Positions 8,607 to 16,000 of a DNA stretch of 64,000 nucleotides are shown piece by piece (position 1 is the first letter of the stretch; the number at the start of each line of letters is the position of its first letter). Origin of the DNA: Saccharothrix sp. S26 (GTDB lineage Bacteria > Actinomycetota > Actinomycetes > Mycobacteriales > Pseudonocardiaceae). The notes under the pieces were generated by a model. It saw only the letters and a program-made list of their open reading frames with translations, searched no databases and was not told the origin of the DNA. Where the stretch lies: positions 186,001 to 250,000 of the forward strand of contig NZ_JAJUWT010000015.1 in the NCBI RefSeq assembly GCF_021390395.1, in the 5' to 3' direction. Position numbers and translations under genes: made by a program.

Positions 8607-9358
8607 GCGCCGTGCGGGTGGAGCGGTCGGGTCCGGTGTTCACGGTGCTGCTGAACCGGCCGGACGTGCGCAACGCGGTGGACGGGCCGACCGCGCACAC
8701 GTTGACCGAGGTGTTCCGCGAGTTCGACGAGGACCCGACCGCCGCGGTGGCCGTGCTGCACGGCGAGGGCGGCACGTTCTGCTCGGGCGCGGACCTGAAG
8801 GCGCTGGGGACGCCGCGCGGCAACGACGCGGCGTCACCGTCCGGGCCGATGGGTCCGACCCGGTTGCGGCTGTCGAAGCCCGTGATCGCGGCCGTGTCCG
8901 GGCACGCGGTGGCGGGCGGGTTGGAGCTGGCGCTGTGGTGCGACCTGCGGGTGGTGGACGCCGACGCGGTCTTCGGCGTGTTCTGCCGTCGCTGGGGCGT
9001 GCCGCTGGTCGACGGCGGCACCGTGCGGCTGCCGCGGCTGATCGGCACGTCCCGCGCCATGGACCTGATCCTGACGGGCCGCCCGGTGTTGGCCGACGAA
9101 GCCCTGGCCATCGGCCTGGCCAACCGCGTGGTCCCGCCGGGCACCTCCCGTTCGGCCGCCGAGTCCCTGGCGCTGGAGCTGTCGTCGTTCCCCCAACTGT
9201 GCCTGCGCCACGACCGCCTGTCCGTGCTGGAACAGGAGTCCCTCCCCGAACCGGACGCCCTGGCCAACGAACTGGCCCACGGCCTGACCTCCCTGACCGA
9301 GGTCGACCGGGGCCTGCGCCGCTTCCACTCGGGCCACGGCCGCCACGGCCACTTCTAA
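8603..9358 (+). CDS. Enoyl-CoA hydratase/isomerase (crotonase) family protein
   Basis: A 251-residue crotonase-fold protein starting at a GTG that overlaps the previous stop codon (GTGA), so translation is coupled to the AidB-like gene. The oxyanion-hole segments GTFCSGADLKALG and SGHAVAGGLELALWCDLRVV are both present. The exact acyl-CoA substrate cannot be told. It ends at the start of a large inverted-repeat cluster that separates it from the convergent acyl-CoA dehydrogenase gene. Confidence 0.85.
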   Translation: MSAVRVERSGPVFTVLLNRPDVRNAVDGPTAHTLTEVFREFDEDPTAAVAVLHGEGGTFCSGADLKALGTPRGNDAASPSGPMGPTRLRLSKPVIAAVSGHAVAGGLELALWCDLRVVDADAVFGVFCRRWGVPLVDGGTVRLPRLIGTSRAMDLILTGRPVLADEALAIGLANRVVPPGTSRSAAESLALELSSFPQLCLRHDRLSVLEQESLPEPDALANELAHGLTSLTEVDRGLRRFHSGHGRHGHF

Positions 9359-9363
9359 CCCCC

Positions 9364-9506
9364 GCGAGAGTCCTACCTCCAGCACGCGAGAGTCCTACGT
9401 TCACGACCCCCGAGTTCAACGTTCGGCATACCGAGCGGTCGGTCGAGTGGTGAACTCGGGGGTTCCGAACGTAGGACTCTCGCGGCGTGAACGTAGGACT
9501 CTCGCG
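9364..9506. repeat. Modular intergenic repeat cluster B, long imperfect inverted repeat
   Basis: Left units GCGAGAGTCCTAC at 9364-9376 and GCGAGAGTCCTACGTTC at 9386-9402 are followed by the core CCCCCGAGTTCAACGTTC at 9407-9424. After a spacer of about 27 bases the inverse core GAACTCGGGGG (9452-9462) and two inverse units GAACGTAGGACTCTCGCG (9467-9484, 9489-9506) follow. The whole can fold into one long stem. It fills the gap between two converging genes and contains no gene. Confidence 0.85.
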
Positions 9507-9511
9507 GGGGG

Positions 9512-10666
9512 TTAGTGGAGGCCCAGGTCGCGGGCGATCAGCATCTTCTGGACCTCGCTCGTGCCCTCGCCGATCTCCAGGATCTTGGCGTCGCGGTAGA
9601 AGCGGCCCACCGGGTACTCGTTCATGAAGCCGTAGCCGCCGAAGATTTGCGTCGCCTCACGCGCGTTGTCCATCGCCGCCTCCGACGACACCAGCTTCGC
9701 GATCGCCGCCTCCCGCTTGAACGGCTCGCCGCGCAGCATCTTCGCCGCCGCCTGGTAGTACGCCAGCCGCGCGGTGTGCGTGCGGGCCTCCATCTCGGCG
9801 ATCTTGAACTGGATGGCCTGGTACTGCCCGATCTTGTGCCCGAACGCCTCGCGCTCGCCCACGTACCGCAGGCACTCGTCCACGCACCCCTGCGCCAGGC
9901 CGACGCCGATGGCCGCGATCGCCACCCGCCCCTCGTCCAACGTCTGGAGGAACTGCGCGTACCCCCGCCCGCGCTCGCCGACGAGGTTCGCCAACGGCAC
10001 CCGGCAGTCCTGGAACGACAGCTCCCGCGTGTCGGACGCGTTCCACCCGACCTTGGAGTACTTCTTCGACACGGTGAACCCGGGCGTGCCCGACGGCACG
10101 ATGATCGCCGAGATCTCCGGCTTGCCGTTCTCCCGCCGCCCGGTCACCGCCGCCACCGTCACCAACCCGGTGATGTCCGTACCCGAATTGGTGATGAACG
10201 CCTTGGTGCCGTTGAGCACCCACTCGTCGCCGTCGACCCGTGCGGTGGTCCGCAGGGCGCCCGCGTCCGACCCGCCGCCGGGCTCGGTCAGCCCGAACGC
10301 GCCCAGGACCGACCCCGAGCACAGCCGGGGCAGCCAGGTGGCCTTCTGCTCGGCCGTGCCGAACCGGAACAGCGGCATCGCGCCCAGCGAGACGCCCGCC
10401 TCCAGCGTGATCGCCACCGACGAGTCGACCCGCGCCAGCTCCTCCAGCGCCAGGCACAACGCGAAGTAGTCGCCGCCCATCCCGCCGAGCTCCTCCGGGA
10501 ACGGCAGCCCGAACAGGCCCATCCGCCCCATCTTGGCGACGATCTCGTACGGGAACTCCTCGCGCTCGTAGAACCCGCCGATGACCGGCGCGACCTCGTC
10601 GCGCGCGAACTCCTGCACGGTCTTGCGCAGCGCTTCGTATTCCTCGTCAAGGCGGAAGTCCAGCAT
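9512..10666 (-). CDS. Acyl-CoA dehydrogenase (isovaleryl-CoA dehydrogenase-type, FadE19-like)
   Basis: A 384-residue acyl-CoA dehydrogenase of standard length. The FAD signature FGLTEPGGGSDAGALRTTA and the C-terminal IFGGYGFMNEYPVGRFYRDAK are clear. It is the last gene of an operon with the carboxyltransferase and biotin carboxylase genes, starting 3 bases after the latter's stop with GAGGAG just upstream. The same trio (accD1-accA1-fadE19) in mycobacteria acts in leucine/isovalerate breakdown, so isovaleryl-CoA to methylcrotonyl-CoA is the best guess. Short branched acyl-CoA of other kinds is the alternative. Confidence 0.82.
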   Translation of the reverse strand: MLDFRLDEEYEALRKTVQEFARDEVAPVIGGFYEREEFPYEIVAKMGRMGLFGLPFPEELGGMGGDYFALCLALEELARVDSSVAITLEAGVSLGAMPLFRFGTAEQKATWLPRLCSGSVLGAFGLTEPGGGSDAGALRTTARVDGDEWVLNGTKAFITNSGTDITGLVTVAAVTGRRENGKPEISAIIVPSGTPGFTVSKKYSKVGWNASDTRELSFQDCRVPLANLVGERGRGYAQFLQTLDEGRVAIAAIGVGLAQGCVDECLRYVGEREAFGHKIGQYQAIQFKIAEMEARTHTARLAYYQAAAKMLRGEPFKREAAIAKLVSSEAAMDNAREATQIFGGYGFMNEYPVGRFYRDAKILEIGEGTSEVQKMLIARDLGLH

Positions 10667-10669
10667 CGC

Positions 10670-12595
10670 TCACTCCTCGTGGGGCACGACGACGGCCAGG
10701 GGTTGGTCCAGCGCGACCTGTTGGCCCGCCTGGACGTGCACTTCGGTGAGCACACCGGCCACGGGTGACGTGACGGTGTGCTCCATCTTCATCGCTTCGA
10801 CCACGAACAACGCCTGCCCGGCGGTCACGTGGTCCCCCGCCGCGGCCCGCGCCAGCAGCACCGTGCCGGGCATCGGACTGGTCACCGGTCCACCACCCGC
10901 GGCCGCACCCGAAGCGGCGACCTCCGACGGCCGGGTCTCGGTCAACGCCCAGGCGTGGCCGTCACGGCCCAGCCACAGCACGTCCCCGTCCCGGCACATC
11001 GCGTACCGCCGCCCGTCCACGACCAACCGGTCGCCGTCGACCCGCACCGCGTGCCGCACCGGTTCACCGCCCGCGACCGACACCTCGTCACCGCGCACCC
11101 GCACCTCGACGCCGTCGATCAGCCACCGGGTCCAGGCGTGCTCGCCGACCCGCCACCCGTCCGACCGGGCCCACGGGTCGTCACCGCCGCCCAACGACAG
11201 CTGCCGCTCCAACGCCGCCGCGGCCAGCACCTCGTCCGGCCGCTCGCCCGCCACGAGCGCGTCGAGCTTGCGCTCCACCAGCCCGGTGTCGAGCGCACCC
11301 GACCGCACGTCCGGGTCGACCAGCAACGCCCGCAGGAACGGCACGTTCGTCGTCACGCCCAGCACCGTGAACCGGCCCAGCGCCGCGTGCAGCCTGCGCA
11401 GCGCCTCGTCCCGCGTCGCCCCGTGCGCGATCACCTTGGCCAGCATCGGGTCGTAGTCGCTGCCCACGACGAGCCCGACGCGCAACGCCGAGTCGACCCG
11501 CACGTCGTCCGGCTCCTCCAGCGCCAGCACCGTGCCGCCGGTGGGCAGGAACCCGCGGGCCGGGTCCTCGGCGTACACGCGGGCCTCGACCGCGTGCCCG
11601 GTGAACGCCACCGAGGTGAACCCGAGCGGCTCGCCCGCGGCCACCCGCAACTGCCACTCGACCAGGTCGACCCCGGTCGCCAGCTCGGTCACCGGGTGCT
11701 CGACCTGGAGCCGGGTGTTCATCTCCATGAAGTAGTAGTCGCCGGACGCGCCGTCCACGATGAACTCGACCGTGCCCGCGCCGACGTACCCGACCGACCG
11801 CGCGGCCTCCACCGCCGCCGCGCCCATGGCCTCCCGCAGCTCGGGCGTCACCAGCGGCGACGGGGCCTCCTCGATGATCTTCTGGTGCCGCCGTTGCAAG
11901 CTGCACTCGCGCTCGCCGAGGTGCACGACCCCGCCGTGCGCGTCGGCCAGCACCTGGATCTCGATGTGCCGCGGGTTGCCGACGAACCGCTCGATCAGCA
12001 ACGCGTCGTCGCCGAACGACCCGCGCGCCTCGCGCCGGGCCGACTCGATCGCGTCACGCAGCCCGGCCTCGGCCTCCACCAGCCGCATGCCCTTGCCGCC
12101 ACCGCCGGCGGACGGCTTGAGCAGCACCGGGAACCCGATCTCCGCCGCCGCGGCCACCAGGTCGTCGTCGGTCATCCCGACCTCGGTTCGCCCCGGCACC
12201 ACCGGCACGCCCGCCGCCGCCACGGTCAGCTTGGCGCGGATCTTGTCGCCCATCGCCTCGATCGCGTCGGCCGGCGGCCCGATGAACACCAGCCCGGCCT
12301 TCTCGCACGCCCGCGCGAAGTCCGCGTTCTCGGCGAGGAAGCCGTACCCGGGGTGCACGGCCCGCGCACCCGTCGCCAGCGCCGCTTCGACGACCCGTTC
12401 CACGGACAGGTAGCTCTCCCGCGCCGACGCGGGCCCGATCCGCACCGCCTCGTCGGCCAGCCGCACGTGCAGCGCGTCGGCGTCGGCGTCGCTGTAGACG
12501 GCCACCGACCGGATGCCGAGCCGCCGCAACGCGCGGATCACCCGCACCGCGATCTCGCCGCGGTTGGCCACCAGAACGCTGTCCACCATGCTCAT
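10670..12595 (-). CDS. accA1: Biotin-dependent acyl-CoA carboxylase alpha chain (methylcrotonyl-CoA carboxylase type)
   Basis: A 641-residue fusion of biotin carboxylase and biotin carboxyl carrier domains. The ATP-grasp glycine loop PSAGGGGKGMRLVEAE, the motif GERECSLQRRHQKIIEEAPS and EMNTRLQVEHPVTE are present in the first 300 residues, and the C-terminal VEAMKMEHTV carries the biotinylated lysine. Its ATG overlaps the carboxyltransferase stop by one base (TGATG). With the downstream acyl-CoA dehydrogenase it probably carboxylates 3-methylcrotonyl-CoA. Acetyl-/propionyl-CoA carboxylase use is less likely, as those paralogues are normally located elsewhere. Confidence 0.85.
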   Translation of the reverse strand: MSMVDSVLVANRGEIAVRVIRALRRLGIRSVAVYSDADADALHVRLADEAVRIGPASARESYLSVERVVEAALATGARAVHPGYGFLAENADFARACEKAGLVFIGPPADAIEAMGDKIRAKLTVAAAGVPVVPGRTEVGMTDDDLVAAAAEIGFPVLLKPSAGGGGKGMRLVEAEAGLRDAIESARREARGSFGDDALLIERFVGNPRHIEIQVLADAHGGVVHLGERECSLQRRHQKIIEEAPSPLVTPELREAMGAAAVEAARSVGYVGAGTVEFIVDGASGDYYFMEMNTRLQVEHPVTELATGVDLVEWQLRVAAGEPLGFTSVAFTGHAVEARVYAEDPARGFLPTGGTVLALEEPDDVRVDSALRVGLVVGSDYDPMLAKVIAHGATRDEALRRLHAALGRFTVLGVTTNVPFLRALLVDPDVRSGALDTGLVERKLDALVAGERPDEVLAAAALERQLSLGGGDDPWARSDGWRVGEHAWTRWLIDGVEVRVRGDEVSVAGGEPVRHAVRVDGDRLVVDGRRYAMCRDGDVLWLGRDGHAWALTETRPSEVAASGAAAGGGPVTSPMPGTVLLARAAAGDHVTAGQALFVVEAMKMEHTVTSPVAGVLTEVHVQAGQQVALDQPLAVVVPHEE

Positions 12596-14199
12596 CACAT
12601 CCGGAAGACGCCGTAGGAAACCGGCTCGATCGGGGCGTTCGCCGCCGTGGACAACGCCAGGCCCAGCACCATCCGCGTGTCCATCGGGTCGATCACGCCG
12701 TCGTCCCACAACCTGGCCGTGGAGTAGTAGGGGTTGCCCTGGTCCTCGTACTGCTGCCGGATCGGCGCCTTGAACGCCTCTTCGTCGTCGGCCGACCAGG
12801 CGTCGCCGAGCTGGTCGCGCCGCACGGTCGCCAGCACGGAGGCCGCCTGCTCGCCACCCATCACGGAGATCCGGGCGTTGGGCCACATCCACAGGAACCG
12901 GGGCGAGTAGGCCCGCCCGCACATCGAGTAGTTGCCCGCGCCGAACGACCCGCCGATGACCACGGTGAACTTGGGCACCCGCGCGCACGCCACCGCCGTC
13001 ACCATCTTCGCGCCGTGCTTGGCGATGCCCGCCGCCTCGTACTCGCGGCCCACCATGAACCCGCTGATGTTCTGCAGGAACACCAGCGGCACGGACCGCT
13101 GGTCGCACAGCTGGATGAAGTGCGCGCCCTTCAACGCCGACTCGCCGAACAGCACGCCGTTGTTGGCCACGATGCCGACCGGGTGGCCGTGGATGCGGGC
13201 GAAGCCGGTGACCAGCGTCGCGCCGTACTCCTTCTTGAACTCCTGGAACCGGCTGCCGTCCACGATCCGCGCGATCACCTCGCGCACGTCGTAGGGGGTG
13301 CGGCTGTCGGTCGGCACGACGCCGTACAGCTCGGCGGGGTCGACCGCGGGTTCCACGGCCGGCTCGACCTGCCACGGCCGCGGCGCGCGCGGTCCCAGCG
13401 TGCTGACGATCGAGCGCACGATCCGCAGCGCGTGGGCGTCGTCCTCGGCGAGGTGGTCGGTGACGCCGGACGTGCGCGAGTGCAGCTCGCCGCCGCCCAG
13501 CTCCTCGGCCGTGACGACCTCGCCGGTCGCGGCCTTCACCAGCGGCGGGCCGCCGAGGAAGATCGTGCCCTGGCCGCGCACGATCACCGCCTCGTCCGAC
13601 ATCGCGGGCACGTACGCGCCGCCCGCCGTGCACGAGCCGAGCACGGCGGCGATCTGCGGGATGCCGCGGGCGGACATGGTGGCCTGGTTGAAGAAGATCC
13701 GGCCGAAGTGCTCGCGGTCCGGGAACACCTCGTCCTGCCGGGGCAGGAACGCGCCGCCGGAGTCCACCAGGTAGACGCACGGCAGGTTGTTCTGCAACGC
13801 CACCTCTTGGGCGCGCAGGTGCTTCTTCACCGTCATCGGGTAGTAGGTGCCGCCCTTGACGGTGGCGTCGTTGGCGACGACCACGACCTCGCGGCCGGAC
13901 ACGCGGCCGACGCCCGTGATGACGCCCGCGGCGGGCGCTTCGTCGCCGTACATGCCGTTCGCGGCCAGCGGCGAGAGCTCCAGGAAGGGCGAGCCGGGGT
14001 CGAGCAGCGCGTCGACCCGGTCGCGCGGCAGCAGCTTGCCGCGCTCGACGTGCCGGGTGCGGGCCTTCTCCGGACCGCCGAGGGCGGCCTGGCGGAGCTT
14101 GGCGCGCAGGTCGTGCACGAGCCGCGCGTGTTCTTCGTGGTAGCGCCGGAAGGCGTCGGCCGACTTGTCGGCCGTGCTGCGCAGCACCGGGGCGTCCAT
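12595..14199 (-). CDS. accD1: Acyl-CoA carboxylase carboxyltransferase (methylcrotonyl-CoA carboxylase beta chain)
   Basis: A 534-residue carboxyltransferase with both crotonase-like halves: [19 protein letters not shown] and [18 protein letters not shown] in the first, [20 protein letters not shown] and [19 protein letters not shown] in the second. These segments match methylcrotonyl-CoA carboxylase beta chains better than propionyl-CoA ones. It is the first gene of a three-gene operon. Two TetR-type operators lie just upstream of the start codon, and the same operator lies before the TetR gene at 15287. Confidence 0.85.
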   Translation of the reverse strand: MDAPVLRSTADKSADAFRRYHEEHARLVHDLRAKLRQAALGGPEKARTRHVERGKLLPRDRVDALLDPGSPFLELSPLAANGMYGDEAPAAGVITGVGRVSGREVVVVANDATVKGGTYYPMTVKKHLRAQEVALQNNLPCVYLVDSGGAFLPRQDEVFPDREHFGRIFFNQATMSARGIPQIAAVLGSCTAGGAYVPAMSDEAVIVRGQGTIFLGGPPLVKAATGEVVTAEELGGGELHSRTSGVTDHLAEDDAHALRIVRSIVSTLGPRAPRPWQVEPAVEPAVDPAELYGVVPTDSRTPYDVREVIARIVDGSRFQEFKKEYGATLVTGFARIHGHPVGIVANNGVLFGESALKGAHFIQLCDQRSVPLVFLQNISGFMVGREYEAAGIAKHGAKMVTAVACARVPKFTVVIGGSFGAGNYSMCGRAYSPRFLWMWPNARISVMGGEQAASVLATVRRDQLGDAWSADDEEAFKAPIRQQYEDQGNPYYSTARLWDDGVIDPMDTRMVLGLALSTAANAPIEPVSYGVFRM

Positions 14200-14212
14200 C
14201 GGGCTCCTCGCG

Positions 14213-14254
14213 GTTAGCCGTCGTTAACCTGAGGAGATGTTAGCGGCTGTTAAC
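14213..14254. promoter_or_regulatory. Two TetR-type operators before the leucine-type operon
   Basis: GTTAGCCGTCGTTAAC (14213-14228) and GTTAGCGGCTGTTAAC (14239-14254) are 16-bp imperfect palindromes of the form GTTARC-N4-GTTWAC, 10 bases apart, 14 to 55 bases upstream of the carboxyltransferase start. The same motif occurs at 15248-15263 before the TetR gene, so that regulator probably represses both. Confidence 0.75.
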
Positions 14255-14315
14255 GCCGGTTCACAAGCCGGAGGGGGCCGCGGGCGCGACCCCCTTCGGG
14301 TGGTGCCGTCGTAGG

Positions 14316-15104
14316 TCAGCCCGTGACGGCGGTGAGCTGCGGCAGGTAGCCGAGGCGCTGGCCGTTGCGGTTGGGGTGGTAGGACTCCTCCACCGGCCAG
14401 GACAGGCTGTTCAGCCACCAGTCCGACGAGCAGATCTCGTGCCCGGTGAACGGGGTGCGCAGGTCGCGGTAGGCGAACGCCTTCGCGCCCGCCTGGGCGG
14501 AGATGACCTGGTGCAGGGTGTCGGCGGCGGAGTTGATCGCCGCGCGCTTGGTGTCGCTCAGGCCGACCGAGCAGCTGCCCGGCACCTTGTACAGGCGCGG
14601 GTAGCCGAGCACGACGACGGTCGCGGACGGCGCACGGGTGCGGATCTGCGCGTAGACGTTGTCGAGCAGGCCCGGCAGGGTGCCGGTGGCGTAGGCCTTG
14701 GCCTGGTTGACCCGGTTCACGCAGGTGGAGTCGGAGCCGAACGTGCAGGTGGTGATCACGTCGGTGAAGCCCGCGTCGTTCCCACCGATCGAGATGCTGA
14801 CCAGAGACGTCGACGCGGACAGCGCGCCGACCTGGTTGGCGAGCACGTCACCGGTCTTGGCGCCGGAGCAGGCCACGAACTTGAACGACGCCGGCGCGTG
14901 CGACGCGGCCCAGAGCGCCGGGTAGCTGTACTGGCTGCGCTTGCAGCTGCCGGAGTCGCTGTAGTACGAGCCGGTGCCCGTCCCGGACGAGTACGAGTCG
15001 CCGAGCGCGACGTAGTTCTCGCCGGCGGCTTCGGCCGGCACGACCAGCGCCAGCGCGGCGGCTATTGCCAGCGCGGCGCTGGACAGGGTTCGGACAAGGC
15101 GCAT
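14316..15104 (-). CDS. Secreted SGNH/GDSL-type esterase or lipase
   Basis: A 262-residue exported hydrolase. The start ATG 15104 has GGGAGG just upstream; residues 1-27 are a classic signal peptide ending AEAA. The catalytic serine is in ALGDSYSSG, the oxyanion glycine/asparagine in SIGGNDAGF, and the catalytic His in YHPNRNGQ near the C-terminus. Six cysteines suggest disulfides, as in the Streptomyces SGNH lipases it resembles. It is inserted between the leucine-type operon and its likely TetR regulator but has its own AT-rich promoter region. Confidence 0.87.
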   Translation of the reverse strand: MRLVRTLSSAALAIAAALALVVPAEAAGENYVALGDSYSSGTGTGSYYSDSGSCKRSQYSYPALWAASHAPASFKFVACSGAKTGDVLANQVGALSASTSLVSISIGGNDAGFTDVITTCTFGSDSTCVNRVNQAKAYATGTLPGLLDNVYAQIRTRAPSATVVVLGYPRLYKVPGSCSVGLSDTKRAAINSAADTLHQVISAQAGAKAFAYRDLRTPFTGHEICSSDWWLNSLSWPVEESYHPNRNGQRLGYLPQLTAVTG

Positions 15105-15159
15105 CGGAGCCTCCCGGAGGGAAACAACGCAGGGTGTGATGCGGAGCACAACAAGAGTT

Positions 15160-15195
15160 ACCAGTAAGTAGTCCTATATAAAAAGAGTGGGTCAA
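15160..15195 (-). promoter_or_regulatory. AT-rich promoter region of the SGNH esterase gene
   Basis: The bases here are unusually AT-rich for the window (ACTCTTTTTATATAGG on the minus strand) and begin with TTGACC, a good -35 match. A 17-base spacer would place the -10 at ACTACT, which is a poor match, so the exact hexamer is uncertain. Confidence 0.4.
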
Positions 15196-15247
15196 GAGTT
15201 AACTACGCGTTTCGCCGGCCGGTCGGTGATCACTTCGCGACCGCCGG

Positions 15248-15263
15248 GTTAACGCCCGTTTAC
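15248..15263. promoter_or_regulatory. TetR-type operator before the TetR gene
   Basis: GTTAACGCCCGTTTAC matches the two operators at 14213-14254 in length, spacing and half-sites. It lies 24 bases before the TetR start codon, which indicates autoregulation. A further half-site, GTTAAC, is at 15199-15204. Confidence 0.7.
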
Positions 15264-15286
15264 GTGGACTGGGCTGGACGTTTAAG

Positions 15287-15880
15287 ATGAGCGGCGTGTC
15301 AGCCGAGCCAGCGAAGCAAACCCGCCGGGACCAGATCCTGGCCGCCGCCGCCGAGCTGTTCGCCCGGCACGGCTTCCACGGCGTCGGCATCGACGACATC
15401 GGTGCGGCCGTGGGGATTTCGGGGCCGGCGCTGTACCGGCACTTCCGCAGCAAGGACGCGATGCTGGGCGAGATGCTCACCTCCATCAGCGAGCGGCTGC
15501 TGGACGGCGGGCTGAACCGGGTGGCCGCGTCGGGCGAGCCGGGGCAGGCGCTTCGGGAATTGATCCGGTGGCACGTCGACTTCGCGCTGGACGACCCGGC
15601 GTTGATCACCGTGCAGATCCGCAACCTGGCGAACCTGACCGACCCCGACCGGCGGCGGGTGCGGGCCCTTCAGCGGCGTTACGTCGAGGTGTGGGTGGAG
15701 ACGATCCGCAAGACGTCGCCGGAGGTGGACGAGCCGACCGCCCGTGCGGCGGCGCACGCCGTGTTCGGGTTGATCAACTCCACGCCGCACAGCGCGCACC
15801 TCGACCGCGACCAGATGGCCGCGTTGCTCTCGCAGATGGCGTTGGCGTCGTTGTCGGGCGCGCTGCCCGTGCGGCCGTGA
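15287..15880 (+). CDS. TetR-family regulator of the leucine/isovalerate-type operon
   Basis: A 197-residue TetR protein. The N-terminal helix-turn-helix is clear (RDQILAAAAELFARHGFHG, then GIDDIGAAVGISGPALYRHF). The C-terminal ligand domain is of the kind found in regulators of acyl-CoA catabolism. The 16-bp motif in front of this gene is repeated twice before the accD1 homologue, so it most likely represses that operon and itself. The inducing acyl-CoA is inferred, not visible. It is followed by repeat cluster C. Confidence 0.82.
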   Translation: MSGVSAEPAKQTRRDQILAAAAELFARHGFHGVGIDDIGAAVGISGPALYRHFRSKDAMLGEMLTSISERLLDGGLNRVAASGEPGQALRELIRWHVDFALDDPALITVQIRNLANLTDPDRRRVRALQRRYVEVWVETIRKTSPEVDEPTARAAAHAVFGLINSTPHSAHLDRDQMAALLSQMALASLSGALPVRP

Positions 15881-15895
15881 ACGCACAGGTCGCGT

Positions 15896-15984
15896 GTTCC
15901 GAGCGTTCAACTCGGGGGTCCTGAACGTAGGACACGCGCGTTCTGAAGGTACGACACGCGCGTTCTGAAGGTAGGACACGCGCG
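15896..15984. repeat. Intergenic repeat cluster C, degenerate copies before the phospholipase fusion
   Basis: The core GTTCAACTCGGGGGTCCTGA (15904-15923) is followed by unit copies reading GAACGTAGGACACGCGCG, then TTCTGAAGGTACGACACGCG and TTCTGAAGGTAGGACACGCG. These are diverged versions of the units in clusters A, B and D, here mainly in one orientation. This is the only cluster lying between genes on the same strand. A TACGCT hexamer at 15986-15991, right at its edge, could be the -10 for the next gene. Confidence 0.7.
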
Positions 15985-16000
15985 GTACGCTGGGCGGCCG

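Noticed and set aside
9359..9511. Short hypothetical proteins translated from the intergenic repeat clusters
   Set aside because: The frames differ among clusters, lack ribosome binding sites, and the DNA shows inverted symmetry rather than codon structure.
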